64,000 bases of DNA from Spirochaetales bacterium (GTDB lineage Bacteria > Spirochaetota > Spirochaetia > Sphaerochaetales > Sphaerochaetaceae): NCBI GenBank assembly GCA_012838895.1, contig DUOJ01000135.1, positions 1 through 64,000 of the forward strand, given 5' to 3'. This document shows positions 16,760 through 25,880 of the stretch, piece by piece; the first letter of the stretch is position 1, and every line of letters begins with the position of its first letter. Below the pieces are notes generated by a model. The model searched no databases. It was given only the letters and a program-made list of their open reading frames with translations, and was not told where the DNA came from. A program made the position numbers and the translations under genes.

Positions 16760-17947
16760 ATGGAACTTTTAAGTCCAGCCGGGACTCTGGAGAAATTAGA
16801 GTACGCCTACGCCTACGGGGCCGATGCCGCCTACGTGGGGATGCAGGAGTTCTCTCTCCGTTCCCGGGCGGGCAATATTGACGACTCTCAAGTTGATCAA
16901 TTGAAAAAGGTGAAGGGGGATAAAAAACTCTACGGCGCGCTTAACTCCTTCTTCCACGAGAAGGATGTTGGACTCCTCAAAGAGCGTCTCGCTGTTATAA
17001 AAAGCTACCCCTTTGATGCCCTCATCGTCTCTGATATTGGAGCAGCAGCCCTCTTGAGAGACTACTTTGGGGAGGCGATGCCTCTCCATTTGAGTACCCA
17101 AGCCAACTGTCTAAATAGTGCAGCAATTAAGGTCTACCGCGATTTGGGGTTTTCACGCATTATTATGGGGCGAGAAGCTTCACTCAAAGATATAACAGAG
17201 ATTAAAGAGGCACTTCCAGAGATGGAGGTGGAGACCTTTGTCCACGGAGCGATGTGTATGGCCTACTCAGGGAGGTGTCTCCTTAGCGCCTTCTTAACGG
17301 GCCGTAGTGCCAACGAGGGGGATTGTGCCCACACCTGTCGCTGGAACTATCGCTTAGCCCTAGAAGAAGAATCGCGTCAGGGTGAATATTTCCCAATAGC
17401 TGAAGAGGATGGCTTCACAACAATCCTCTCCTCTAAAGACCTCTGTATGATTGACCACCTCGACCAGTTGCGGAGCGCTGGAATTGATTCAGTTAAGATT
17501 GAGGGGCGGATGAAATCTCTCTACTACGTTGCTACTGTTACTCGCGCCTACCGCAAAGCTTTAGACAAAGCTGTTGACTGGCCCCTCTACCGAGAGGAGC
17601 TCTTTAGGGTCTCTCACCGAGAATACTCAACCGGCTTTTTCTTCGATAAAGAGGAGATCTCCACCTCCACTGAGAAGAGTTATATCCGCGACTATCTCCT
17701 TATTGGGACAATTGAGGAGGAGGTAGCCCCCTCCCTCTTTGCCCTAAACCTTAAAAATAGGCTTATCACCGGTTCCACCATTGAGTATATCGGCCCCAAC
17801 TCTTTAGGGATTGAGGACTCCTCTTTCACCCTATTTGATGAAAATGGGGAAAAGGTGGCAATAGCTAATCACCACCAGAAAATATTTTTAAAAACTGACA
17901 AACCAATTGACTCTAAGTTTATAATTAGGCAAAAAACATCAAATTAG
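16760..17947 (+). CDS. U32-family peptidase-like protein (tRNA/rRNA hydroxylation type)
   Basis: 395 residues. The family is clear from MELLSPAGTLEKL, the YGADAAYVG strand and the cysteine-rich block HGAMCMAYSGRCLLS ... DCAHTCRW. U32 proteins were named collagenases, but well-studied members (TrhP, RlhA) support hydroxylation of tRNA U34 or 23S rRNA and use the conserved cysteines. Which branch this belongs to cannot be told here. It starts 5 bases after lon and is probably cotranscribed. Confidence 0.85.
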   Translation: MELLSPAGTLEKLEYAYAYGADAAYVGMQEFSLRSRAGNIDDSQVDQLKKVKGDKKLYGALNSFFHEKDVGLLKERLAVIKSYPFDALIVSDIGAAALLRDYFGEAMPLHLSTQANCLNSAAIKVYRDLGFSRIIMGREASLKDITEIKEALPEMEVETFVHGAMCMAYSGRCLLSAFLTGRSANEGDCAHTCRWNYRLALEEESRQGEYFPIAEEDGFTTILSSKDLCMIDHLDQLRSAGIDSVKIEGRMKSLYYVATVTRAYRKALDKAVDWPLYREELFRVSHREYSTGFFFDKEEISTSTEKSYIRDYLLIGTIEEEVAPSLFALNLKNRLITGSTIEYIGPNSLGIEDSSFTLFDENGEKVAIANHHQKIFLKTDKPIDSKFIIRQKTSN

Positions 17948-17978
17948 CCCAAATTTACGCCATTTTGACGCTTTTTTC

Positions 17979-18006
17979 TTGTTATTTGGTCAAAATGTGA
18001 TAACAT
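17979..18006 (+). promoter_or_regulatory. Possible promoter of the histone-like gene
   Basis: TTGTTA (17979-17984), 16 bases, TAACAT (18001-18006), in the gap between the U32 gene and the small ORF. A second reading of the -10 is CATAAT at 18004-18009. Confidence 0.35.
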
Positions 18007-18035
18007 AATCGTAAGATTTATTAGGAGGCTAGCCA

Positions 18036-18212
18036 ATGACAGTTCATGAGCAAATCGTGGCTCAATACGAAGCCTACATTGCAGAGAACCAGAAATTCGC
18101 CGAAAGGGGAGTAAAAGCTTCTGCTGCTAGAGCAAGGAAAGCTCTTGGGGAGTTGGGAAAACTTGCTAAAGAGCGTCGAAAAGAGATTCAAGACGAGAAA
18201 AACGAGCTTTAA
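18036..18212 (+). CDS. Hc1-type histone H1-like peptide
   Basis: 58 residues, rich in Lys, Arg, Ala and Glu. The central segment FAERGVKASAARARKALGEL followed by a K-A-K-E-R-R-K stretch aligns with the Hc1 pattern AERGNKAASxRxR...KxAKxxRKES known from chlamydial Hc1 and short Bacteroidota 'histone H1' proteins. Such proteins bind DNA and condense nucleoids. Here the whole peptide is the short core, without the Lys/Ala/Pro-rich tail of chlamydial Hc1. TTAGGAGG lies before the ATG. It is followed by a strong terminator. Confidence 0.75.
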   Translation: MTVHEQIVAQYEAYIAENQKFAERGVKASAARARKALGELGKLAKERRKEIQDEKNEL

Positions 18213-18225
18213 TTTATTACATTAA

Positions 18226-18258
18226 GAAAAACAGGTCGATTAAGACCTGTTTTTTTTA
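18226..18258. terminator. Bidirectional intrinsic terminator
   Basis: ACAGGTC (18231-18237) pairs with GACCTGT (18244-18250) around GATTAA. It is flanked by an A run on the left and a T run on the right, so it can end both the histone-like transcript and valS. It is the only convergent junction in the window with space for a terminator. Confidence 0.9.
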
Positions 18259-18264
18259 TTCCAA

Positions 18265-20928
18265 CTATTTTTGAGCCTTCATTGAGGCTAAGAGGGAGAG
18301 GTGACTCTCCCCTTTCTCTATCTTCTCCTCAAATTCCAACCGTTTCCCCTCCTCCTTCTCTATCGCCTCTGGTTTAGCATTAGCTAAGAATTGGGCGTTG
18401 GAGAGTTTCTTAAGACTCCCCTCTAGGGCTTTACGGTTCTTCTCCAGTTCGTTAGTAATCCTCTTCATCTCCCCCGCGATATCTAGAACATCTTGGACAA
18501 AGACAAAAGCCTCAAATCCAATTCCAGAAACGGGAACAGCTGAGGTGATCGACTCCACTGCGTCGTAGTCAATCTTAAAGTTATCGGCTCCAATCAAGGC
18601 CGCCACCAACCCCTGATTCTCCTCAATAAAGAGACTCCCTTTGAAGTTAGGGTTGGGTCTTAAGATTACTGAGAGGCGTCGCTCGATGGGGATTTGGAGT
18701 TCACTCCTTAATGCACGCACAGCGTGGACAACATCTTGCATTGCCGTAACAATCTCCTTGGCCTCTTCGTAACACCCATCAGCTTTATAGACAACGTAGG
18801 GGGCCTCAATAAGGCGCCCTTGGGTGTTGGGGAGTTTGCCATAGATCTCTTCGGTGATAAAAGAGGCAAAGGGGTGCATTAAGCGCATCAATTGATCGAG
18901 GAGGTTGAGCATGATTGTCACTTGGCGATCTTTATCGGCCTCATCATCGGTTGTTAGGTTGTGTTTAGTCGCTTCGATGTACCAGTCACAAAAATCGCTC
19001 CAGAAGAGGTCATAGATCACTTGAGCCGCATCGTTGAAGCGGTAGCTCTCCATCGCTTTCTCAATCTTTAGGGCTGCCTCATTAACCTGGTGGTACATCC
19101 ACTGGTCGATAACTTTGAGCTCTACCTCTTCAAGAGAGAGAAGTTTGCGCCCATCGATGTTCATCAACAAGAAGCGGGTGGCATTCCACACCTTGTTAGC
19201 AAAGCGGGAGCCAAATTTGAACGATTCGATATCGATTAAGATATCTTGCCCCTGGGCTGCCATGTAGCAGAGGGTAAACTTCATCGCATCGGCGCCATAA
19301 AGGTCGACCACTTCGAGGGGGTCGATTCCGTTGCCGAGTGATTTACTCATCTTGCGCCCCTGCTTGTCGCGCACTAGCCCCGTGATGTAGATGTCGCGGT
19401 AGGGGACCTCTCCTAAGAACTCAAGCGAGGCCATTATCATGCGGGAGACCCAGAAGAAGATGATATCGTAACCGGTCACCAAGGTATTGGTGGGGAAGAA
19501 ATTCTGCATGTCGTCACTCTTTTGGGGCCACCCAAGGGTGCTAAAGGGCCAGAGCCACGAGCTAAACCAGGTGTCCAAGACGTCGCTATCTTGCTCAATA
19601 TTGGTAGAGCCACACTTTTTGCACACTGTGGGGTCGACCCTCTCCACCATCACGGCATCACAATCGTGGCAGTACCAGACTGGAATACGGTGGCCCCACC
19701 AGAGTTGGCGGCTGATACACCAGGGGCGAATATTTTTGAGCCAGTGGCTGTAAGTGTTCTCCCATCGTTTGGCATAGAAGTTGATCTCTCCCCTCTCCCA
19801 AGCTTCAAGCGCCTTCTTAGCCATCCCCTCCATCGCCACAAACCACTGCTCTGAGAGGTAGGGTTCAATAATAGTTGAACAGCGGTAGCAGTGACCCACT
19901 TCGTGGTCGTGTGGCTTAGAAGAGATGAGGTACCCCCCCTCTTCAAGGTCTTTAACGACCGCTTTACGCCCTGTTTGGACATCCATCCCTTGGTAGGCCA
20001 GCGGTACATTCTCATTGAGAGTGCCATCGGGGTTGAGGATATTGACTTGAGGTAAGTTGTGGCGCTGCCCAATCTCCCAGTCGTTGGGGTCGTGGGCTGG
20101 GGTAATTTTAACAAAGCCGGTACCAAACTCTATATCGACATAGCTATCGCCAATAATGGGGATCTCTTTGTTGGCTAAGGGGAGAATTACGGTAGTTCCG
20201 ATAAGGTCTTTGTAGCGCTCATCGCTGGGGTTAACCGCTACAGCCACGTCTCCAAACATCGTCTCAGGGCGGGTTGTGGCAACGGTGATTCCCCCCTCTT
20301 TAGAGGCAAAGGGGTATTTAATATCGTAGAGACGGCCGGCGACATTGCTGTATTCAACCTCGTCGTCGGCTAAGGCTGTACCACAATGGCTACAGTAGTT
20401 GACGAGGTAGTTCCCCTTGTAGATTAGTCCCCGCTCATAAAGGGTGACAAAAGCTTCGCGCACCGCCCCACTCAACCCCTCATCGAGGGTGAAGCGTTCA
20501 CGAGACCAGTCACACGAGGAACCAATCTTCTCAAGTTGCTTGGTGATTACGCCATGGTGGCGCTCTTTAACCTTCCACGTCTCTTCGACAAATTTTTCCC
20601 GTCCCAAATCGTGACGCGATAGCCCTTTTTTGGCCAATTCGCGCTCAACTACGTTTTGGGTAGCTATGCCGGCGTGGTCGGTTCCTGGTAACCAAAGGGT
20701 TGGTCGCCCTTTCATGCGCCAGTAACGAGCTAAGATATCTTGAAGTAGGTTGTTAAGGGCGTGCCCCATATGGAGGATACCGGTAACGTTGGGAGGAGGC
20801 ATCACCATAGTGAAAGTTGGGTTGCCATTGAGAGTTGGCTCAAAGCAGCCATTCTCTTTCCACTCCCGGTAAATCCTCTCTTCGAACTCTTTAGGATTGT
20901 AAGTTTTGTCGAGTTCCACAGCCTGCAT
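18265..20928 (-). CDS. valS: Valyl-tRNA synthetase
   Basis: 887 residues. It charges tRNA-Val and edits threonine. The class I HIGH motif appears as HMGH (53-56) after PPPNVTG, and the KMSKS motif as GRKMSKSLGN. The editing (CP1) domain has TTRPETMFGDVAV, and the C-terminus is the tRNA-binding coiled coil of ValRS. The ATG at 20928 follows GGAGG by seven bases; the TTG one codon earlier is less likely. No T-box leader is present. Confidence 0.97.
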   Translation of the reverse strand: MQAVELDKTYNPKEFEERIYREWKENGCFEPTLNGNPTFTMVMPPPNVTGILHMGHALNNLLQDILARYWRMKGRPTLWLPGTDHAGIATQNVVERELAKKGLSRHDLGREKFVEETWKVKERHHGVITKQLEKIGSSCDWSRERFTLDEGLSGAVREAFVTLYERGLIYKGNYLVNYCSHCGTALADDEVEYSNVAGRLYDIKYPFASKEGGITVATTRPETMFGDVAVAVNPSDERYKDLIGTTVILPLANKEIPIIGDSYVDIEFGTGFVKITPAHDPNDWEIGQRHNLPQVNILNPDGTLNENVPLAYQGMDVQTGRKAVVKDLEEGGYLISSKPHDHEVGHCYRCSTIIEPYLSEQWFVAMEGMAKKALEAWERGEINFYAKRWENTYSHWLKNIRPWCISRQLWWGHRIPVWYCHDCDAVMVERVDPTVCKKCGSTNIEQDSDVLDTWFSSWLWPFSTLGWPQKSDDMQNFFPTNTLVTGYDIIFFWVSRMIMASLEFLGEVPYRDIYITGLVRDKQGRKMSKSLGNGIDPLEVVDLYGADAMKFTLCYMAAQGQDILIDIESFKFGSRFANKVWNATRFLLMNIDGRKLLSLEEVELKVIDQWMYHQVNEAALKIEKAMESYRFNDAAQVIYDLFWSDFCDWYIEATKHNLTTDDEADKDRQVTIMLNLLDQLMRLMHPFASFITEEIYGKLPNTQGRLIEAPYVVYKADGCYEEAKEIVTAMQDVVHAVRALRSELQIPIERRLSVILRPNPNFKGSLFIEENQGLVAALIGADNFKIDYDAVESITSAVPVSGIGFEAFVFVQDVLDIAGEMKRITNELEKNRKALEGSLKKLSNAQFLANAKPEAIEKEEGKRLEFEEKIEKGESHLSLLASMKAQK

Positions 20929-20959
20929 CAAGTGCCTCCTCTAACCCTTAGTTGGGGCA

Positions 20960-20988
20960 ATACTAACAGAATGGGGCTATTGTTACAA
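20960..20988 (-). promoter_or_regulatory. Promoter of valS
   Basis: Minus-strand TTGTAA (20983-20988), 17 bases, TAGTAT (20960-20965), immediately downstream of the anti-sigma terminator hairpin. Confidence 0.45.
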
Positions 20989-21001
20989 CTAACAAAGAAG
21001 A

Positions 21002-21022
21002 GGTCCCAACTTAAGTGGGACC
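21002..21022 (-). terminator. Terminator hairpin after the anti-sigma gene
   Basis: GGTCCCA pairs with TGGGACC (seven pairs, seven-base loop). On the minus strand it is followed by the pyrimidine-rich TCTTCTTTGTT rather than a pure U run, so termination may be partial. Confidence 0.55.
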
Positions 21023-21052
21023 CTAGATGAGATATATATAAACTCCTCAAAA

Positions 21053-21607
21053 CTAGAGGAGGTTATCAACAGAGTCGATTGGAATTAGCCCTTTTAGGCG
21101 CAAATCAACCTCATAACCGCGGCTATCGAGGTACTTAAGAATCTCCTCCAAAGAGAAGTTGTCTAAGATTTGGGCCACCGTTAGTCCATCGGTCGCTTTA
21201 ACTTGGACAACGCGCCCCTCTTCGGCCACATTGACTCGCGGAATCAATTGGTCAGTTTGAGCCGCCCCTTTAGGATTGATTAAAAGGGCTCCTACAAAAA
21301 TGACAATAAAGGCAGCTGCTACAGCTAAGAGAGTGGGTGTTTTAATTCGAAAGTCACGGCTAAAAAATCCCCTCTTCTTCTTTGAGATGTAGTTGTTCTC
21401 TATAAACTGGTACACCTTCTTGGAATGGTCCTCAATCTCTTGGTCCTCTAAACGAGAAGAACTCACCAAATAGTGGAGCGATTGGAGCTGCTCAAACCTG
21501 CTTTTACAGGCATTACAATAGGTGAGGTGCTCCTCTACCTGTGTCCTCCACGGCTCTACCAGTTCACCATCAAGATAGGTATTCAAAATTTGATCATCAA
21601 GACACAT
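21053..21607 (-). CDS. Zinc-finger anti-sigma factor, single membrane span
   Basis: 184 residues from the ATG at 21607, which follows GGGAGGAA. The N-terminus has the ZAS signature His27-x3-Cys31-x2-Cys34, which clamps ECF sigma factors. One membrane span (91-111) is followed by an extracytoplasmic tail of ~70 residues with no recognised domain. It overlaps the sigma gene by 11 bases, so the pair is made stoichiometrically. By family logic a membrane or envelope signal releases the sigma factor. Confidence 0.85.
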   Translation of the reverse strand: MCLDDQILNTYLDGELVEPWRTQVEEHLTYCNACKSRFEQLQSLHYLVSSSRLEDQEIEDHSKKVYQFIENNYISKKKRGFFSRDFRIKTPTLLAVAAAFIVIFVGALLINPKGAAQTDQLIPRVNVAEEGRVVQVKATDGLTVAQILDNFSLEEILKYLDSRGYEVDLRLKGLIPIDSVDNLL

Positions 21608-22124
21608 CAATTTCCTCCCGGTCAAGCATCGACTCCAACATTTTACGAGCTCGATGGACTCTAACCTTCACATTACTTTCGGAAATGCGGAGAATCTTAG
21701 CTATCTGCTTGTAATTTAAATCGGCATACTCTTTTAAAACTAACACCGATTTTAACTTCTCAGGCAACTTTTCCACAGCCTCCCTGACTAAAGTTTTGGT
21801 TTCCGAACTTATGAGGACCTCTTCTCCGCTCCTTATTGGGACCTTGGGGGCCTTTTTTATCTTGTCCACCATGGCCTTCTCCCGCGACTTTCGCTTCACT
21901 ACGTTGATCGCCAAATTCTTGGTAACTCTAATCAACCAGTACTTAGCTTCGTCGACCGACTTGAACTCAATATCGCGCTCAAAGAACCGGATAAATGCCT
22001 CTTGGCAGATGTCCTCAGAGACATCCATGTTATAAGTTACATGATACGCAACGCGCATCACAACCGGAAACACCTCCTCATATACAAGCCTAAACGATTC
22101 ATTTTCGTTGCTCTTTACTTCCAT
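21597..22124 (-). CDS. RNA polymerase sigma factor, ECF (sigma-70 family)
   Basis: 175 residues. Region 2 runs from ~10 to 80 (EDICQEAFIRFFER), followed by a linker. Region 4 has LPEKLKSVLVLKEYADLNYKQIAKIL and the recognition helix ESNVKVRVHRARKML. There is no region 1 or 3. It starts 12 bases after cysS and overlaps its anti-sigma gene. Its regulon is not visible: no repeated upstream motif in this window stands out as an autoregulatory ECF promoter. Confidence 0.92.
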   Translation of the reverse strand: MEVKSNENESFRLVYEEVFPVVMRVAYHVTYNMDVSEDICQEAFIRFFERDIEFKSVDEAKYWLIRVTKNLAINVVKRKSREKAMVDKIKKAPKVPIRSGEEVLISSETKTLVREAVEKLPEKLKSVLVLKEYADLNYKQIAKILRISESNVKVRVHRARKMLESMLDREEIDVS

Positions 22125-22136
22125 ATGCTCAACAAC

Positions 22137-23558
22137 TCACCTACTGTTTTGGTTACAGATTTTTGTAACAATGGTCCCCTCACTCGTATCTTTGAGGGAA
22201 TAACCCATTTCCTCCACTATAACACGAAGTTCATCAGCTTTGGCCCACTCTTTTGCAGCTTTGGCCTCTAACCGTTGATCAACTAGAGCTTGCACCTCTT
22301 CGGGGATTACCACAATCTCCTCTTTAACATCTTTTAGTCCAAGCCCTAAAATTTTATCAGCCTCGTAGAGGAGGGCCAATTTCTCATCAGAAGCAAGCTC
22401 CTCATCTTTAAGAAGGGTCCAAATAGTAGCGAGTGCGCGAGGAGCATTTAAATCGTTGTTGAGGTGTCCAATAAAGGTTTCGATGTAACTTCTACCACCT
22501 TCAGAGAGGGTTAGAGAGGGGCTCCCTGCCTCCCCTTTAAGGGCTAGAACCTGCTTAACAAGGCGCTCACGGGCACTCTTAGCGCTGTCGAGAGCTTGCC
22601 ATGAGAACACCAATTGGGAGCGGTAATGGCCACCGAGGCAGAAATAGCGGTAATCCAACGGGTGGTAACCTCTCTCCTTAAGGTAGGAGAGGGTTAAGAA
22701 CTCCCCCTTCGATTTAGAGAGTTTTCCCGTTTCATTGATTAAGAACTCACCATGAATCCAGTAGTTGACCCACCGCTTACCGGTGGCAGCTTCACTTTGG
22801 GCAATCTCATTGGTGTGGTGAACCGGGATATGGTCAATACCACCACAGTGGAGGTCGAAGGTCTCCCCCAAATATTTAATGCTCATCGCTGAACACTCGA
22901 TGTGCCATCCAGGATAACCTACTCCCCAAGGGGAGGGCCACACCATCGCTTGATTGGCAAACTTAGATTGGGTAAACCAGAGGACAAAATCCATCGGGTT
23001 GCGTTTATTGGGATCAACCACAATTCGGGCTCCAGCTTGTAGGTCTTCAACCTTGAGTCGTGCCAACTCTCCGTAGCGGGGGAAGGTGTCGATACTAAAA
23101 TAGACGTTTCCTCCAGCGGTGTAGGTGTGCCCCTTCGCTTCGAGGCGCTCAATGAGGGCAATCATATCGGTGACATGGTCGGTCGCTTTACACGAGATGG
23201 TGGGTCGCAAGATGTTGAGGGCATCGGTATCTTGAAAGAAGGCCTGGGTATACATATCGGCAATCTCAGTGATAGTCTTCCCCTTTTCACGGGCCGACTT
23301 CACCATCTTATCTTCCCCTTCATCCCCATCGTCACTTAAGTGCCCCACATCGGTTATATTCATCACATGGCGCACATCATAGCCATTGTACTCTAGGGTT
23401 CGTCGTAAGATATCTTCAAAGAGGTAGGTGCGGAGGTTGCCTATGTGAGCGTAGTTGTAGACCGTTGGTCCACAACAATACATCAAAGCCTTCCCCTCCT
23501 CGATTGGGATGAAAGGCTCAACCTTACGATTCAAAGTGTTGTAGAGAGAGAGTTGCAT
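22137..23558 (-). CDS. cysS: Cysteinyl-tRNA synthetase
   Basis: 473 residues. [17 protein letters not shown] holds the class I HIGH-type motif with the first zinc cysteine, and [10 protein letters not shown] is the KMSKS loop. The helical anticodon-binding C-terminus is complete. It has an AGGAG site before the ATG. It heads cysS-sigma-anti-sigma and diverges from murB across a 61-base gap. Confidence 0.97.
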   Translation of the reverse strand: MQLSLYNTLNRKVEPFIPIEEGKALMYCCGPTVYNYAHIGNLRTYLFEDILRRTLEYNGYDVRHVMNITDVGHLSDDGDEGEDKMVKSAREKGKTITEIADMYTQAFFQDTDALNILRPTISCKATDHVTDMIALIERLEAKGHTYTAGGNVYFSIDTFPRYGELARLKVEDLQAGARIVVDPNKRNPMDFVLWFTQSKFANQAMVWPSPWGVGYPGWHIECSAMSIKYLGETFDLHCGGIDHIPVHHTNEIAQSEAATGKRWVNYWIHGEFLINETGKLSKSKGEFLTLSYLKERGYHPLDYRYFCLGGHYRSQLVFSWQALDSAKSARERLVKQVLALKGEAGSPSLTLSEGGRSYIETFIGHLNNDLNAPRALATIWTLLKDEELASDEKLALLYEADKILGLGLKDVKEEIVVIPEEVQALVDQRLEAKAAKEWAKADELRVIVEEMGYSLKDTSEGTIVTKICNQNSR

Positions 23559-23584
23559 AGGTACTCCTGTTCAATAATCTGCCG

Positions 23585-23613
23585 TTGTCTACCACAAATA
23601 ATTCAAGTATCAT
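23585..23613 (+). promoter_or_regulatory. Promoter of murB, leaderless type
   Basis: TTGTCT (23585-23590), 17 bases, TATCAT (23608-23613). Six bases later comes the in-frame GTG at 23620. Confidence 0.55.
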
Positions 23614-23619
23614 TGTCTT

Positions 23620-24531
23620 GTGTATTTAACAATAAGTAATGGAGCCGAAAAAATCAATAAGGGGCTTAAAATTCTCAAAAATGTCCCTTTAGCCCCCCTC
23701 ACCTCTTTTGGAACCGGTGGAAAGGCCGACTATTTAGCGACTGTTACCACTTTCCAACAACTCAAAGAGACTCTCGCTTGGGCCAATGAGAGGCAACTAC
23801 CCCTCACCCTCTTAGGGGGAGGAACCAATGTCCTCATCAGTGACCGCGGAGTGGAGGGGTTGGTAATTGTCACCACGGCTCTCACGGCCCACTATGTCCA
23901 AAACCCCCTCTTTGTGTGCCAAGCTGGACTTCCCCTCGATACAGCCATCGATTTAATGAACGACAACTACCTTTGTGGCCTTGAGCCATTAGGAGGCCTC
24001 CCCGGGAGTGTGGGAGGGGCCGTCTATGGCAATGCCTCCGCCAATGGGGAGAGTATTGCCTCCCACATAGAGTGGATCGATTACCTCAGCCGAGAGGGGC
24101 AGTTGAGCCGCTACTACCGCCGTGATGACGATTTCTCCTATAAAAAGTCCCCCTTTAGTGACACCGAGAAGATTATCTGGGAGGTCGCTTTCCATCTCAA
24201 GCCATGCCACGACCCCTCTAAGATGAGGGTATTGAAGGAAGAAAGTCGCGCTAAACGCAAAGCGAGGGGGCAATACGATTACCCGAGTGCCGGGTGCATC
24301 TTCAAAAATCCGAGTGAGGGACCTGCCGGCTATTTTATTGAACAGGCTGGTTTCAAAGGGTACTCTCTAGGGGGGGCAACCGTAAGTTCCAAACACGCCA
24401 ACTTCGTTATTATTAAAGGCGAAACCACCAGCCAGGCAATCTACGATTTGACTCTTTTAGTTGAGAAGGGGGTCTTAGAGCGCTTTGGGATTCCCCTTGA
24501 AAGAGAGATTAGGTTGGTTGGAAGATGGTAA
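23620..24531 (+). CDS. murB: UDP-N-acetylenolpyruvoylglucosamine reductase
   Basis: 303 residues, FAD enzyme making UDP-MurNAc. Visible are LTSFGTGGKADYL, LLGGGTNVLISD and the flavin-binding GSVGGAVYGNASA. YPSAGCIFKNP is the active-site segment; the proton-donor Ser of many MurB proteins is Cys here, a known variant. There is no ATG near the conserved start. The GTG at 23620 fits a leaderless transcript. The alternative is a non-standard ATT at 23671 after AAGGGG. It overlaps the convergent exported-protein gene by 23 bases. Confidence 0.9.
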   Translation: MYLTISNGAEKINKGLKILKNVPLAPLTSFGTGGKADYLATVTTFQQLKETLAWANERQLPLTLLGGGTNVLISDRGVEGLVIVTTALTAHYVQNPLFVCQAGLPLDTAIDLMNDNYLCGLEPLGGLPGSVGGAVYGNASANGESIASHIEWIDYLSREGQLSRYYRRDDDFSYKKSPFSDTEKIIWEVAFHLKPCHDPSKMRVLKEESRAKRKARGQYDYPSAGCIFKNPSEGPAGYFIEQAGFKGYSLGGATVSSKHANFVIIKGETTSQAIYDLTLLVEKGVLERFGIPLEREIRLVGRW

Positions 24532-25762
24532 AAGAGAGGGTTAAAGAGCCACTACTCTGCCACTCCCCCTTAATAGAGTAGTTACCCCTCCTCTTAGATA
24601 AACTCAAAGTTACATTGGTGCCACGACTGTTGTGGTTTAAAGTGAAACTCCACTCAACCTCCCCCTCCCACTTCACCACGGCCCTCCCACTAAACAAAAG
24701 TTCTTTTGTGTAGGTGAGAATCGGTTCTAACTCCAAACGGACCCCCCAGAGGGTAATTTTCTGGTTCCAAGTCAGCTCATACTTCTCACTCACCCTCATC
24801 GAACGGTTGTGACGCCACTCATAGAGGAGGGAGAGGGAGAATAGGTCACTATAGGCAACTACCCCCTTAAGAGAGAGGAGATGCCTCTGCCCCTTGTCGG
24901 CATAGATTGGGCGCTCATAGAGGCGCTCGGTGAGGGTTAGGGCAATTTTTAGTTTGGTGAAGGTAAGCCCCATATTGAAAACATTCTCCCTGAGGGGCCC
25001 CTCAATGGTCTTGTAGCCTAAACTCTTAATCGCCCCTAGATATGGGGGGAGCTCTAGACGCCTATATTCAACCTTGAAAGGGGGTAGGCTCCACTCGGTT
25101 ACAAAGAGGTTAGAGAGGCCCAAGCCCCCCACAGAACAGTAGGCAAAACGGAGAAGGAGAGAAGTTTTTAGATCTCCCCCTTGGGTGTAGTTGAGGTAGG
25201 CTACCCCACCCCTCTCAATGGGGAGAGCGCGGTAAGGGATTGTAAAAGTTGTTGGAAATTCATCCCCCCGCCCCTTCAAAAGAAGCCCCCCGGCAAGGGT
25301 CTCGCCCCATCCTCCCCCTACCATAACCCCCTCACTAAATGAGGCTCCGTAGAGGGTCGCTTTAGGGAGAACTAACGAGAAGCCTCCCATATAGTTTTTA
25401 GCCTCCCCCACCTGAGTGTAGCTCGCTTTTAAAGGCTCCCCTCCACCCCCTTTGTGGGGGGAGAGGGAGAAGCCTCTCTCAAAGAGGGGGGCAATTAGGG
25501 GATTATGTTCAAGGTTGCCCCACACCAGAGTCAACTTCTCGCTCAAAGGGAGATTTAAGGATAGCGACCCTTTAAAATTAAGGAGGGGAAATTCTTCCTG
25601 ATAAGCAAGTTCTAGGGCTACCCCCCCCTTCAAAGGACCATAATCGAGGCGTGGTGGGACAACCTTTAAGCTAGAAGACCCGACAGAGGCTTGCCAACTA
25701 CCTGACAGGGGAGCAACGATTGTAAAAAAAGAGAGTATTACAAGTAAAAGGTGTTTGCCCAT
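24509..25762 (-). CDS. Exported protein of unknown function, probably outer-membrane
   Basis: 417 residues from the ATG at 25762. The N-terminus is a signal peptide (about 1-20, hydrophobic core LLLVILSFFTIVAPLSG). The rest alternates hydrophobic and polar residues, with many Gly, Tyr and aromatic pairs and few charged helices. This is beta-barrel-like, and it ends in aromatic-containing strands. I recognise no family. A run of eight G in the coding strand (25621-25628, codons ~45-48) could make reading-frame slippage possible. No ribosome site is seen. Confidence 0.6.
   Translation of the reverse strand: MGKHLLLVILSFFTIVAPLSGSWQASVGSSSLKVVPPRLDYGPLKGGVALELAYQEEFPLLNFKGSLSLNLPLSEKLTLVWGNLEHNPLIAPLFERGFSLSPHKGGGGEPLKASYTQVGEAKNYMGGFSLVLPKATLYGASFSEGVMVGGGWGETLAGGLLLKGRGDEFPTTFTIPYRALPIERGGVAYLNYTQGGDLKTSLLLRFAYCSVGGLGLSNLFVTEWSLPPFKVEYRRLELPPYLGAIKSLGYKTIEGPLRENVFNMGLTFTKLKIALTLTERLYERPIYADKGQRHLLSLKGVVAYSDLFSLSLLYEWRHNRSMRVSEKYELTWNQKITLWGVRLELEPILTYTKELLFSGRAVVKWEGEVEWSFTLNHNSRGTNVTLSLSKRRGNYSIKGEWQSSGSLTLSFTIFQPT
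25621..25628. repeat. Homopolymer tract (G8 in the coding strand)
   Basis: Eight C on the plus strand, reading Lys-Gly-Gly-Val in the exported-protein gene near codon 47. Gain or loss of one base would truncate the protein early. Confidence 0.9.
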
Positions 25763-25767
25763 AATCA

Positions 25768-25798
25768 ATTAGAGGACAATCACCCCCTTTTGCTTCAA
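25768..25798 (-). promoter_or_regulatory. Possible promoter of the exported-protein gene
   Basis: Minus-strand TTGAAG (25793-25798), 19 bases, TCTAAT (25768-25773), five bases before the ATG. The long spacer makes it weaker than the other leaderless-type promoters. Confidence 0.35.
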
Positions 25799-25880
25799 AT
25801 CGATTGATTTTATGTGTTTAACATGGCAAAATGCTTTTTGGTTATTTTAGCCTATCTTTTTAAGTTCTTAGGAGGCCTTC

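Noticed and set aside
20932-21052. Possible T-box leader before valS
   Set aside because: The hairpin GGTCCCA/TGGGACC lacks the T-box sequence, specifier loop and length. It fits better as the terminator of the upstream anti-sigma gene.
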